From Anoxybacillus flavithermus (GTDB lineage: Bacteria > Bacillota > Bacilli > Bacillales > Anoxybacillaceae), in contig NZ_PEDM01000001.1 of the NCBI RefSeq assembly GCF_002742685.1, positions 62,001 to 126,000 on the forward strand: a DNA stretch of 64,000 nt, read 5' to 3'. The notes under the pieces are model-generated. The model was not told the origin of the DNA and ran no database searches. It worked only from the letters and a program-made list of their open reading frames with translations. Shown piece after piece: positions 49,334 through 61,981 of the stretch (position 1 is its first letter; every line of letters begins with the position of its first letter). The position numbers and the translations under genes were made by a program.

Positions 49334-50212
49334 CTACTCCACATTTTGCACTTGTTCTTTAATTTTTTCAAGGGCGCTTTTCATGTTAACGACTTCAGAG
49401 GCGATGTGGCTATCGTTTGCTTTAGAACCGATCGTATTCATTTCGCGATTGAGTTCTTGGACGAGAAAGTCGAGCTTTCGTCCGACAGATCCTCCTTCGG
49501 AAACGATGCGACGGAATTGCTCGATATGGCTATATATGCGTTTTAATTCTTCATGAATATCGACTTTTTCCGCAAATAGAGCGACTTCCGTCAATAGCCG
49601 TTGTTCATCGACGATGCCTTGCACAAATTCATGCACTCGTTTATGTATGCGATCGCGATAAGAAGCGACGACCGTTGGTGCAAGCTGTTCAATGCGACGC
49701 ACACTTTTTTCGATCGTCTCAAGTTGTGTAAGCATATCTGCTAATAGCGCTTTTCCTTCTTGTTCGCGCATATATTTTAGCTGTTCAACCGCTTCTTTTG
49801 TCGCTTCTAAAAGTAAAGAAAGAAGCGCATCGTTTTCGATCGGCTGTTCCGTCATTTCAACCGCATCCGACAGCATATGTACAACATCTCGAAGCGATAC
49901 ATCATCGGCAAAATGAAAGCGACGACGCACATCGGTAAGCATTCGGTAATACGCATCAACAAGCTGCCAATCGACGTGAAGCGTTCGTTCAACGAGCTGT
50001 TCTCCTTCAATTGTAATAAACACTTCGACACGTCCACGTGCAATATGTTCGGTAATGACTCTTTTTATTTTATCTTCAAACATCATCCACTGTCTAGGCA
50101 TGCGGATCGAAATTTCACAAAAACGGTGATTGACTGATTTCATTTCCACCGTAATGCTTACGTTTTCGCCTTCTTTTTTTCCCCGTCCAAATCCTGTCAT
50201 ACTTACGATCAT
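49334..50212 (-). CDS. yloC: YicC-family endoribonuclease-like protein YloC
   Basis: The true start is taken as ATG 50212 (MIVSMTGFGRGKKEGE), the universal family N-terminus, rather than the long upstream extension; 292 residues. Conserved blocks are VEMKSVNHRFCEISIRMP near the start and LDFLVQELNREMNTIGSKAN near the end. E. coli YicC is reported to be an endoribonuclease/RNA-decay factor; the Bacillus protein is less studied. Its Shine-Dalgarno (TGTGAGAG) is weak. Confidence 0.95.
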   Translation of the reverse strand: MIVSMTGFGRGKKEGENVSITVEMKSVNHRFCEISIRMPRQWMMFEDKIKRVITEHIARGRVEVFITIEGEQLVERTLHVDWQLVDAYYRMLTDVRRRFHFADDVSLRDVVHMLSDAVEMTEQPIENDALLSLLLEATKEAVEQLKYMREQEGKALLADMLTQLETIEKSVRRIEQLAPTVVASYRDRIHKRVHEFVQGIVDEQRLLTEVALFAEKVDIHEELKRIYSHIEQFRRIVSEGGSVGRKLDFLVQELNREMNTIGSKANDSHIASEVVNMKSALEKIKEQVQNVE

Positions 50213-50240
50213 ACTCTCACATCCATTATGTGTTATCGAC

Positions 50241-50286
50241 AATAAAAGAAGGTAATAGATTCGCTCCATTACCTTCCCTCATTATA
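50241..50286 (-). promoter_or_regulatory. yloC promoter with start-site hairpin
   Basis: TGCTATAAT (extended -10; TATAAT at 50281-50286) predicts a start near 50274 on the minus strand. A perfect hairpin GAAGGTAAT/ATTACCTTC (50248-50276) followed by TTTTATT lies exactly there. For transcripts arriving from yloB it can act as a terminator; for transcripts starting at this promoter it would be a 5'-terminal stem. Confidence 0.6.
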
Positions 50287-50314
50287 GCATATATCACTAT
50301 ATGGCGAAAACATT

Positions 50315-52984
50315 TCATGAACGGCGGCGAGTAAATAGTGAACCTGCCAGTAAAAATGTCGGAATAGCCGATAAGCCAACAATCAACAACCAATCGGTCA
50401 GTGGCAGCGAAACGGTATGGAAAATCGGCTGTAACGGCGGATAGTAAATGACGACAAGCAACAATAAAAGTGACGACAACACAGCGAGCACTAAATACAT
50501 ATTTTCAAACGGATTGCGGTCAAACACCGATCGTTCGCTTCGGCAATCAAATACGTGAATGAGTTGAGCGAGCACGAGTGTCGCAAAGGCGACCGTCTGC
50601 GCATACGTTAAGTTTTCCGGATGTCTCGTATGCACGACGAGAAAAGCGATCAACGTCACTATGCCGATTAAAAAACCGCGACTAATGATTTTCCAGCCGA
50701 GCCCTCTGGCGAAAACCCCCTCTTTCGGATGACGCGGCGGCCGTTTCATGACGTTTTCTTCGGCTGGGTCTAATCCGAGCGCCATGGCAGGTAGTCCGTC
50801 TGTGACGAGATTCACCCATAAAATTTGAATCGGTACAAGCGGGAGAGGGAGCGCCAATATCATCGCAAATAACATGACTAAAATTTCCCCGACGTTCGAG
50901 GCAAGCAAATAGCGAATAAATTTGCGAATGTTTTCGTAAATGTTTCGTCCTTCTTCAATGGCGGCTTTAATCGTCGCGAAGTTATCGTCTAACAAAACGA
51001 GCGAAGCAGCTTCTTTCGATACGTCTGTTCCTGTCACTCCCATCGCGATGCCGATGTTTGCTGTTTTAATGGCCGGAGCATCGTTGACGCCATCGCCTGT
51101 CATTGCGACAATATGTCCTCTTTTTTGTAACGCTTGTACGATTTTTAGTTTATGTTCTGGCGATACGCGCGCAAAAACATACACATCTTCCACAACGTCT
51201 TCTAATTCATCGACAGACAGCTGTGATAACGTCTTTCCATCCATCACTTTTCCGTTTGGCGGCAACATGTGCAGTTGTTGGGCAATCGCTTTCGCCGTTA
51301 AAATATGGTCCCCTGTAATCATCACTGTTTTAATGCCTGCTTTTTTACATTCGGCTATCGCTTGTTTCACTTCTTTTCGAGGCGGGTCGATCATCCCTTG
51401 TAAACCGATAAACGTTAAGTCGCTTTCCGCTTTCGTTTCATCGTTGATCGCTTCGGTAAGCGGAAGTGGACGATACGCGATCGCAATCGTTCGCAACGCT
51501 TGGGAGGCGAGCGTATTGACGGTTTGTTGCACCAGTTTCCGCTCTTGGTCGCGCATAAGTTTCGCCTGACCGTCGATATATATGAAACGACAACGTTCTA
51601 GCAACATATCTGGCGCACCTTTTGTGACAATAAAGCGCCGACTCGCGCGATCTTTCACGATGACCGTCATCATTTTGCGCGTCGAATCAAACGGAAATTC
51701 ATGTTCAATCGTAAACTCAGCGGCGATTTTTTCTTTTGTCCATCCGGCTTTCGCTGCCGCGACAACGAGTGCACCTTCAGTCGGGTCGCCGTCAATCATA
51801 TATGTTCTGCCTTTTTTCTTCAGCACGGCATGATTGCATAAAGCACCGAACAGTAACATTTGTTGCAACGATGTGTCTATTCTTTCTTGTTTGCCGTTAT
51901 ATAAAAACGTTCCTTTCGGTTCATAGCCCGTCCCGCTTACTGTCCATAACTGGTTATTCACCCATACGTGCGTGACGGTCATTTGATTTTCCGTCATCGT
52001 TCCTGTTTTATCAGAACAAATGACAGAGGCACAACCGAGCGTTTCAACGGCCGGCAGTTTGCGCACGATGGCGTTTCGCTTCATCATTCGTTGGACACCG
52101 AGCGCCAATACAACGGTGACGATCGCTGGCAACCCTTCTGGAATGGCGGCGACCGCAAGCGACACACCGGCTAAAAACATGTCGTATACCGCATGTCCTT
52201 GCCATACGCCAAGCACGACAACGAGCGCTGTGAGCGCTAAAGCGATGACGATTAAAATTTTGCCGAGCTGTTCGAGCTTCCGCTGCAACGGTGTCGTCAT
52301 CGTTGGCGCCGACTGGATTAAATGAGCAATTTGCCCCATCGCTGTATGCATTCCTGTCGCCACAACGATCCCAATCCCGCTTCCTTTTGTCACAAGCGTC
52401 CCCATAAACGCCATGTTTGTACGATCGCCTAACGGAACGTCTGGCGCAAGTGGCGCCGTCTGTTTTTCAACAGGAAGCGACTCCCCTGTCAAAGACGATT
52501 CTTCGATATACAGCCCTTTCGCTTCCACGATGCGAACATCAGCCCCGATGCGATCACCGCTTGTAAATTTAACAATATCGCCAACGACAAGGTCGGCGGA
52601 CGGCACTTTCATCCATTCACCTTCACGCAAAACGAGCGATTCAGGGGCAGATAGTTTTTTTAACGCCTCAAGCGACTTTTCCGCTCGGCGCTCTTGTATA
52701 AATCCTAAGCATGCGTTAATGATCACAATCGCTACGATGGCGATCGCATCGATGTATTCCCCTAATACGGCAGAAATCGCCGTTGCCGCCAATAAGACGA
52801 GCACCATAAAATCTTGAAACTGTCCGATAAATTGTTTGAACGCAGACGGCTTTTTTTCTTCTGACAGCTCATTTTTTCCAAATTGTTTTAATCGCTTTTT
52901 CGCTTCTTTTTCCGTTAATCCGAAACCGATTGTTGTGTTTACTTGTTGTTCGACTTGTTCAACACGCAGTCCGTGCCAGCTCAT
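50315..52984 (-). CDS. yloB: Calcium-transporting P2A-type ATPase YloB
   Basis: This SERCA-like pump exports or sequesters Ca2+ and may handle Mn2+. The 889-residue protein has a cation-ATPase N-domain, the actuator motif SSLTGESLPV (163-172), phosphorylation site Asp325 in SDKTGTMTEN, TGDGVNDAPAIKTANIGIAM hinge, and about ten hydrophobic segments. The TM4 VAAIPEGLPAIV and TM6 NLVTDGLPAMALGL segments match Ca2+-pump site residues. B. subtilis YloB is a Ca2+-ATPase linked to sporulation. ATG 52984 follows AAGGGGGAAAG. Confidence 0.97.
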   Translation of the reverse strand: MSWHGLRVEQVEQQVNTTIGFGLTEKEAKKRLKQFGKNELSEEKKPSAFKQFIGQFQDFMVLVLLAATAISAVLGEYIDAIAIVAIVIINACLGFIQERRAEKSLEALKKLSAPESLVLREGEWMKVPSADLVVGDIVKFTSGDRIGADVRIVEAKGLYIEESSLTGESLPVEKQTAPLAPDVPLGDRTNMAFMGTLVTKGSGIGIVVATGMHTAMGQIAHLIQSAPTMTTPLQRKLEQLGKILIVIALALTALVVVLGVWQGHAVYDMFLAGVSLAVAAIPEGLPAIVTVVLALGVQRMMKRNAIVRKLPAVETLGCASVICSDKTGTMTENQMTVTHVWVNNQLWTVSGTGYEPKGTFLYNGKQERIDTSLQQMLLFGALCNHAVLKKKGRTYMIDGDPTEGALVVAAAKAGWTKEKIAAEFTIEHEFPFDSTRKMMTVIVKDRASRRFIVTKGAPDMLLERCRFIYIDGQAKLMRDQERKLVQQTVNTLASQALRTIAIAYRPLPLTEAINDETKAESDLTFIGLQGMIDPPRKEVKQAIAECKKAGIKTVMITGDHILTAKAIAQQLHMLPPNGKVMDGKTLSQLSVDELEDVVEDVYVFARVSPEHKLKIVQALQKRGHIVAMTGDGVNDAPAIKTANIGIAMGVTGTDVSKEAASLVLLDDNFATIKAAIEEGRNIYENIRKFIRYLLASNVGEILVMLFAMILALPLPLVPIQILWVNLVTDGLPAMALGLDPAEENVMKRPPRHPKEGVFARGLGWKIISRGFLIGIVTLIAFLVVHTRHPENLTYAQTVAFATLVLAQLIHVFDCRSERSVFDRNPFENMYLVLAVLSSLLLLLVVIYYPPLQPIFHTVSLPLTDWLLIVGLSAIPTFLLAGSLFTRRRS

Positions 52985-53044
52985 TTCTTTCCCCCTTCCG
53001 CTTATCTTATCTATGACAGCTTATTCAGGCATGTACAAAAAAAT

Positions 53045-53057
53045 GATATGGTATAAT
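53045..53057 (+). promoter_or_regulatory. Extended -10 promoter of rqcH
   Basis: TGGTATAATG (TATAAT 53052-53057 with an upstream TG) lies 29 nt before the rqcH start on the plus strand. The -35 region at 17-nt spacing is poor, which extended -10 promoters tolerate. Confidence 0.65.
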
Positions 53058-53085
53058 GAAAAGAAAAAAGAGAAAGGTGTTTTCC

Positions 53086-54798
53086 ATGTCGTTTGATGGA
53101 GTATTTACATATGCGATGACAAAAGAATTACAACGAACGCTTGTCGGGGGGCGTATTTCTAAAATTTATCAACCATCTTCATATGAATTAGTATTTCATG
53201 TTCGCTTGTACGGACGTAACTATAAATTGTTATTATGTGCACATCCGACTTACGCTCGCGTTCATTTAACAAATGAGACGTACGACAACCCGCCTGAACC
53301 GCCGATGTTTTGTATGCTTTTGCGCAAACATATGGAAGGGGGCGTCATCGAGGCGATTACGCAAGTCGATTTTGATCGCATTATGATCATTCACGTGAAA
53401 GCAAGAAATGAGCTTGGCGATGTATGCACGAAACAGCTGATTATCGAAATTATGGGGCGCCACAGCAACATCATTCTCGTCGATGAACAGACGAACACAA
53501 TCATCGATAGCGTCAAACATCTCTCACCTGCTGTGAATCGCTACCGAACGGTGCTACCAGGGACGCCTTACATTGCACCGCCATCACACGACAAAATAAA
53601 TCCGCTTCACGCGACGGAAGAGACGGTGTTAAAAAAAATTGATTTTCTCTCCGGAAAATTAGCCGATCAACTCATTGCGACATTTATGGGCATTTCCCCC
53701 CTGTTTGCGCGCGAAGCTGTTCATCGGGCAGGGCTTGCTAACCGAGCGACGTTGCCGAAAAGTTTTATCACGCTTATGGAAGATGTGCGAAACGAGAAAT
53801 TTGCTCCATGTATATATACAAACGGGACAAAAGACATCTTTTACGCGTTGCCGCTTACCCATATCGAAGGGGAAGGAAAACATTTTGCTACGTTAAGCGA
53901 GATGCTTGACCGTTTTTATTTCGGCAAAGCAGAACGCGATCGCGTGAAACAACAAGCGCACGATTTAGAACGATTTGTCGCGAACGAAAAAGCGAAAAAT
54001 GAAAAAAAGCTGTTGAAACTTCAACAAACGCTTGAAGAAGCAAGACAGGCGGAACAATATCGGCTATATGGGGAATTGTTGACCGCAAATCTTTATGCTA
54101 TGAAGCGAGGAATGAGCGAAATCGAAGTCGTCAACTATTATGACGAAAACGGTGCCACAATCACCATTCCGCTTGATCAACAAAAATCGCCGTCAGAAAA
54201 TGCACAAAGCTATTTTCAAAAATACCAAAAAGCGAAAAATTCGCTTTCCATCGTGCAGGAACAAATCGAGCGGACGAAAGAAGAAATCATATATTTCGAT
54301 ACGCTGTTGCAACAGCTTGAAACGGCATCACCGAAAGACATTGACGACATTCGCGACGAGTTAATCGAACAAGGCTATTTGCGCGCGAAAGCAACAAAAC
54401 AGAAAAAACAAAAGCCGCGCACAATCGAACTCGAACGCTACGTATCAAGCGACGGAACAGAAATTTTCGTCGGCAAAAACAATAAACAAAACGACTATTT
54501 AACGAACAAATTCGCAAGCAAAGACGACATTTGGCTTCATACGAAAGACATCCCTGGCTCGCACGTCGTCATTAAAAGCAAAAAACCATCAGAACAAACG
54601 ATCATCGAAGCTGCCCACTTAGCCGCTTACTTCAGCAAAGCGCGCCACTCCAGCTCCGTTCCGGTCGACTACACGCGCATCCGCTACGTTAAAAAACCGA
54701 GCGGGGCAAAGCCTGGTTTCGTCATCTACGAAAACCAACAAACGATCTACGTCACGCCGGATGAGGAGATGGTGGTGAGGATGAAAAAACCCGTCTAG
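53086..54798 (+). CDS. rqcH: Ribosome quality-control factor RqcH (YloA, NEMF/Rqc2 family)
   Basis: RqcH binds stalled 50S-peptidyl-tRNA and recruits alanyl-tRNA to add C-terminal alanine tails that mark nascent chains for degradation. The start is ATG 53086 ([11 protein letters not shown]), giving 570 residues. The NFACT-N domain keeps the functionally important Asp97-Arg98 (FDRIMIIH), then HhH region, a coiled-coil middle ([20 protein letters not shown]), and the NFACT-R domain ([18 protein letters not shown]). Earlier annotations as fibronectin-binding protein reflect the same family. It is on the plus strand, divergent from yloB. Confidence 0.97.
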   Translation: MSFDGVFTYAMTKELQRTLVGGRISKIYQPSSYELVFHVRLYGRNYKLLLCAHPTYARVHLTNETYDNPPEPPMFCMLLRKHMEGGVIEAITQVDFDRIMIIHVKARNELGDVCTKQLIIEIMGRHSNIILVDEQTNTIIDSVKHLSPAVNRYRTVLPGTPYIAPPSHDKINPLHATEETVLKKIDFLSGKLADQLIATFMGISPLFAREAVHRAGLANRATLPKSFITLMEDVRNEKFAPCIYTNGTKDIFYALPLTHIEGEGKHFATLSEMLDRFYFGKAERDRVKQQAHDLERFVANEKAKNEKKLLKLQQTLEEARQAEQYRLYGELLTANLYAMKRGMSEIEVVNYYDENGATITIPLDQQKSPSENAQSYFQKYQKAKNSLSIVQEQIERTKEEIIYFDTLLQQLETASPKDIDDIRDELIEQGYLRAKATKQKKQKPRTIELERYVSSDGTEIFVGKNNKQNDYLTNKFASKDDIWLHTKDIPGSHVVIKSKKPSEQTIIEAAHLAAYFSKARHSSSVPVDYTRIRYVKKPSGAKPGFVIYENQQTIYVTPDEEMVVRMKKPV

Positions 54799-54813
54799 AT
54801 AGGCGGGTTTTTT
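54784..54813 (+). terminator. Intrinsic terminator of rqcH
   Basis: AAAAAACCCG, 10-nt loop, CGGGTTTTTT; the rqcH stop codon TAG is inside the loop region. Strong terminator on the plus strand. Confidence 0.9.
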
Positions 54814-55079
54814 CATTTACAACTTGTAGCGAAGATCTATAAAATAGGCTCTTCACCAAAGGTTGTACTTGATTTTTTTCTGAACATACCCTATTTACGG
54901 TTGCGAGGAAAAATCAGTAAATCAATGATTTTTGCACATCTTTATACAGGAAACCGTATTGCTTGTCAAGTACATGTTGTGGTGATGACTCAAAAATTTT
55001 TTGTCGTATGTTCTGTCCAATCTCTCTTCTTTTTGTCGAATCATGATATAATATAGGCGGAAAAAAGGAGGTGAATGAG
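54814..55079. other. Intergenic region between rqcH and the coiled-coil gene
   Basis: About 265 bases without a gene. It holds an AT-rich inverted repeat (AAAAATCA at about 54909 and TGATTTTT at about 54926), and near its end the plus-strand extended -10 TGATATAAT (TATAAT 55047-55052) that likely drives the next gene. Small open frames here have no start context or family resemblance. Confidence 0.55.
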
Positions 55080-55754
55080 ATGGAGCAGTTGTTGCAGCGC
55101 ATTTTTGATGAGCTGGCATTTTTGCGTGCAAACATGGCAACAAAAGAAGACGTCGCTATGTTGAAAGATGATATTCGTGCATTAGAAAGCCGCGTCAATC
55201 ACATCGAACAGACGATGGCGACGAAAGACGATATCGCAAGCATCGAACAGCGCATGGCAACAAAAGACGATATCGCGAGCATCGAACAGCGCATGGCGAC
55301 GAAAGACGATATCGCAAGCATCGAACAGCGCATGGCAACAAAAGACGATATCGCGAGCATCGAACAGCGCATGGCAACAAAAGACGATATCGCGAGCATC
55401 GAACAGCGCATGGCGACGAAAGACGATGTTGTAGCACTGCAAGTTGGTATGCGTACGCTTGAACATCGAGTGGAGCATATTGAACAGACAATGGCCACAA
55501 AAGAAGATGTGGCGCTTGTGCCAGCGATTCGGGAGATGGTTGGTCAATTAATGGAACGAATGACTGTTGTTGAGTTGCATGTTCAAGAAATTCCAGCCAT
55601 GAAACAGCAAATCGAACAGTTGTCGCAACAAATGGAAGAAGGGTTTGAGAAAATAGCGCATCAAGAAACGATCCTACAAGCGTTATCACTCCGTTCGATT
55701 CAACAAGCAAACGATATCCACTATTTAAAAACAAACGCCATTTCTACCAAATAA
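55080..55754 (+). CDS. Unrecognised coiled-coil protein with 13-residue tandem repeats
   Basis: The 224-residue protein starts at ATG 55080, 8 nt after AAGGAGG; a GTG at 55071 lies within the ribosome binding site. After a short amphipathic start (EQLLQRIFDELAFL), five identical copies of MATKDDIASIEQR follow (encoded at 55215-55409), flanked by degenerate copies (MATKEDVAML, MATKDDVVAL, MATKEDVALV). The C-terminal third is an ordinary coiled coil (MKQQIEQLSQQMEEGFEKIA). No signal peptide, membrane segment or cysteine is visible. No function can be assigned. It lies between rqcH and pyrE, where B. subtilis has the cysH sulfate operon. Confidence 0.85.
   Translation: MEQLLQRIFDELAFLRANMATKEDVAMLKDDIRALESRVNHIEQTMATKDDIASIEQRMATKDDIASIEQRMATKDDIASIEQRMATKDDIASIEQRMATKDDIASIEQRMATKDDVVALQVGMRTLEHRVEHIEQTMATKEDVALVPAIREMVGQLMERMTVVELHVQEIPAMKQQIEQLSQQMEEGFEKIAHQETILQALSLRSIQQANDIHYLKTNAISTK
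55215..55409 (+). repeat. 39-bp in-frame tandem repeat array (5 units)
   Basis: Five head-to-tail 39-bp units start at 55215, 55254, 55293, 55332 and 55371. Two synonymous sequence types differ at a few third positions: type A (gcgacg...gcaagc) in units 1 and 3, type B (gcaaca...gcgagc) in units 2, 4 and 5. Units 1-2 and 3-4 are thus an exact 78-bp duplication; a partial type-A unit begins at 55410. All unit changes keep the reading frame. Confidence 0.97.
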
Positions 55755-55761
55755 TTAGATC

Positions 55762-55796
55762 AAAAAGGGTGTCGCTCGTTGGACACCCTCGTTTTT
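55762..55796. terminator. Bidirectional terminator between the coiled-coil gene and pyrE
   Basis: AAAAAGGGTGTC, 8-nt loop, GACACCCTCGTTTTT. It serves the plus-strand coiled-coil gene (GTTTTT) and, on the minus strand (CCCTTTTTG), the end of the pyr operon. Confidence 0.88.
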
Positions 55797-56408
55797 ATGC
55801 TTCTAACTGTTCACGCCAATGATGTAACGTGACCCGCTCTTCTTCGGTGATGATGCCAAGTTCCGTCGCTGTTTCGATGAGCGCATCGTAATCGGTCACG
55901 GTGTAGTATGGGACTTGTTCTTGCTGAAATGCTCGTTTTCCTTTTTCTAATCCGTATGTAAAAATCGCAACGACGCCAAGCACATGGCATCCTGCTTCGC
56001 GCAAAACGCGCACGGCATTTAGTGAACTGCCACCTGTTGAAATTAAATCTTCAATGACGACGACGTGTTGTCCCTGTTCTACTTTCCCTTCAATTTGCTT
56101 TCCTTTTCCGTATCCTTTCGCTTGGCTGCGCACGTAGCACATCGGCATATTCAACCGTTCGCTCACCCATGCCGCATGCGGAATGCCTGCGGTGGCCGTG
56201 CCAGCAACGACGTGAACGGTTGGAAAATGCGTGCGAATAAGTGCGGTTAGTTCATCAGCAATCATTCGTCTCGTCGTTGGGTACGCTAACGTCAACCGAT
56301 TGTCGCAATAAATGGGCGATTGTATGCCTGAAGACCACGTAAACGGTTCGTTTGGGCTTAACGACACCGCGCCAATCGAAAGCAATTGTTTTGCGATTTC
56401 TTTATTCA

Positions 56409-56412
<4 letters not shown>
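55795..56412 (-). CDS. pyrE: Orotate phosphoribosyltransferase
   Basis: PyrE joins orotate and PRPP to make OMP. About 205 residues from ATG 56412, which overlaps the pyrF TGA stop; the next codon is also ATG (56409) and is equally possible. The PRPP-binding motif is [19 protein letters not shown], and [20 protein letters not shown] is the family N-terminal block. Last gene of the pyrimidine operon. Confidence 0.97.
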
Positions 56413-58789
<2,377 letters not shown>

Positions 58790-58793
<4 letters not shown>

Positions 58794-61700
58794 ACATTCA
58801 CCTTCTTTTCCGTCATCGCCATTGTCGAAAACGTCATCGCTTCTAAAACGAGAAGCATCGCTTTCGCCGTATCGAGCGACGTTAAACACGGAATGCCATT
58901 TTCGACTGCCTCGCGACGAATGCGGAAGCCGTCGCTTTCCGTTTCTTTTCCTTTTGTTAATGTGTTAATGACGACTTGCGCTTTGCCTTGACGAATCACA
59001 TCAAGAATGTTTGGTGAGCTGGTATGAATTTTATTGACGACTGTTACCGGAATGTTCGCTTCCCGTAACGTTTGCGCTGTGCCCGTTGTCGCCAGCAACT
59101 GATAGCCAATATTGTAAAAGCGACGCGCGATGTCAATCGCCTCCTCTTTATCTTTATCGGCAACAGTCAATAAAACTGCCCCGTACGGCCGAATGTGAAT
59201 GCCTGAAGCGACAAGCGCTTTATAAAGCGCCTTCGCAAACGTTTCATCTTTTCCGATGACTTCACCTGTCGATTTCATTTCTGGTCCGAGCGAAATATCG
59301 ACGTTGCGCAATTTCGCAAACGAAAAGACAGGGGCTTTCACATATACACCGTCGCTTTCTTCTTTTAATTCGGTGTAGTAACCAAGCTCGTTTAACTTTG
59401 CGCCTAAAATGACTTTTGTTGCGATATTTGCCATCGGTACGTTCGTAATTTTACTTAAAAATGGAACGGTGCGGCTTGAACGTGGATTCACTTCTAACAC
59501 GTACACGTCACCGTCATATAGTACGAACTGAATGTTTAACAACCCGACGATACGCAATCCTTTCGCAAGCGCAATCGTATAGTCAACAATTTTCTGCTTA
59601 ATGTCTTTCGTTAACGTTTGTGGCGGATAGACGGCGATCGAATCGCCGGAATGGACGCCAGCGCGTTCAATATGCTCCATAATACCTGGGATAAACACAT
59701 CTTCCCCATCGGAAATGGCGTCGACTTCAATTTCTTTTCCAATTAAATAACGGTCAATTAATACGGGATGTTGCGGATTGACTTTCACCGCATGCTCCAT
59801 ATAATGTAGTAGTTCTTCTTCCTTATACACGATTTCCATCGCTCGACCACCGAGCACATACGACGGGCGCACGAGAACAGGATAGCCGATGTCTTCAGCG
59901 ATGCGTACCGCCTCTTCAACGGAAAACGCTGTTTTTCCTTTCGGCTGTGGAATGCCTAGTTGCGCAAGCGTCCGTTCAAATTTGTCGCGATTTTCGGCGC
60001 GATCTAAATCTTCAAGCGATGTGCCGAGAATGCGAACGCCACGTGCGGCTAATTCGGCGGCTAAGTTAATCGCTGTTTGTCCACCAAATTGGACGATGAC
60101 GCCAATCGGTTGTTCTAAATCGATGACGTGCATCACATCTTCAATCGTTAATGGTTCAAAGTATAGCTTATCGGAAATGCTAAAGTCGGTTGAAACTGTT
60201 TCTGGATTGTTGTTAATAATAATCGCTTCATATCCCGCTTCTTTAATCGCCCATACACAATGAACGGTCGCGTAGTCAAACTCAATTCCTTGTCCAATAC
60301 GAATCGGACCAGAGCCGAGGACGACGACACTTTCACGCGGTGTGACAATGGATTCGTTTTCTTCTTCGTACGTGCTGTAATAATACGGCGTTTCGGATTC
60401 AAATTCCGCCGCGCACGTATCAACCATTTTATATACAGGTGTGATTTGGGCGCGCTTACGCATCTCATACACATCGCGTTCGGTCATCTCCCAATATTTC
60501 GCAATTGCTACATCGGAAAAGCCCATTTCTTTCGCTTTTTTTAGTACTTCGATATCGCCAACATGTTTGTGTAAAACGGCTTCGTACTGTACGATACTTG
60601 CGATTTTCGTTAAAAAGAACGGATCGATTTGACTCCATGCATGCACTTGTTCGACCGTTACGCCGCGGCGAAACGCTTCTGCAATGTAAAATAACCGTTC
60701 ATCACCCGCTTTTCGAATACGTTTTTGTAGCAGCGCATCATCGACTTGTTCTTTTAATTCCAAATGATAGACGTTCGTTTCAAGCGAGCGTACTGCTTTT
60801 AATAGCGACTCTTCAAACGTGCGCCCGATCGCCATCACTTCCCCTGTCGCTTTCATTTGTGTGCCGAGATGACGGTTCGCTGATTCGAATTTGTCAAACG
60901 GAAAGCGCGGAATCTTTGTGACGACGTAATCAAGCGTTGGTTCAAAGCAAGCATACGTTTTTCCTGTGACCGGATTCATCATTTCATCCAGCGTTAAGCC
61001 AACCGCGATTTTTGCGGCGAGTTTGGCAATCGGATACCCCGTCGCTTTAGATGCAAGCGCCGATGAGCGACTGACGCGCGGGTTTACTTCGATGACATAG
61101 TATCGGAAGCTGTACGGATCAAGAGCAAGCTGGACGTTGCATCCCCCTTCGATGCCGAGCGCGCGAATAATGCGCAGCGAGGCGTTTCGCAACAGTTGAT
61201 ATTCGCGATCGCTTAACGTTTGGCTCGGAGCGACGACGATGGAATCGCCCGTATGAATGCCGACGGGATCGATATTTTCCATATTGCAGACGACGATCGC
61301 ATTGTCTTTCGCATCGCGCATCACTTCGTATTCAATTTCTTTATAGCCTGCGATACTTTTTTCTAGTAAACATTGATGCACAGGGCTCATTTTTAAACCG
61401 CTTGAGACGATGTCGACAAGCTCTGCTTCGTTCGTACAAATGCCTCCGCCTGTTCCACCGAGCGTAAACGCAGGACGAACGATGACTGGATATCCGATTT
61501 GTGCAACGAATGCATACGCTTCTTGTAAACTATGAACGATCGCGCTTTCTGGCACAGGTTCGCCAAGCTCGTTCATAAGCGCACGAAATTGTTCGCGGTC
61601 TTCTGCTTTTTCAATCGCTTCTAATTTCGTACCGAGAATTTCAACACCACACTCTTGGAGCACTCCTGCTTTTGCTAATTCGACCGCTAAGTTTAATCCC

Positions 61701-61981
61701 GTCTGTCCACCGAGCGTCGGCAAAATGGCATCGGGACGCTCTTTCCGAATGACGCGCGCGACAAATTCGAGCGTTAACGGCTCCATGTACACTTTGTCGG
61801 CAATTTGTGTATCGGTCATAATCGTTGCCGGATTGGAGTTAACGAGAATAACTTTATACCCTTCTTCTTTTAATGCTAAACAAGCTTGCGTCCCTGCATA
61901 ATCAAATTCTGCTGCTTGCCCGATGACGATCGGTCCAGAACCGATGACAAGAATCGTTTCAATATCTTGACGTTTAGGCAT
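58790..61981 (-). CDS. carB: Carbamoyl-phosphate synthase large subunit, pyrimidine-specific
   Basis: CarB (PyrAB) makes carbamoyl phosphate from ammonia, bicarbonate and two ATP. The start is ATG 61981 ([18 protein letters not shown]), giving 1063 residues; it overlaps carA by 8 nt. Two homologous ATP-grasp halves begin [19 protein letters not shown] and [19 protein letters not shown], and a C-terminal allosteric domain follows ([20 protein letters not shown]). Operon position marks it as the pyr copy, usually UMP-regulated. Confidence 0.98.

Noticed and set aside
53263-53520. Open frames opposite rqcH and other strand-shadow frames in smc and carB
   Set aside because: They follow the codon pattern of the real gene on the other strand and have no start signals or recognisable products.
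55215-55409. CRISPR-like repeat array
   Set aside because: The units are contiguous with no spacers, are in frame and encode protein; there are no cas genes.
55182-55734. Several long open frames antisense to the coiled-coil gene
   Set aside because: They arise because a stop-free 39-bp unit is repeated, keeping several frames open on both strands. They lack ribosome binding sites and family resemblance.
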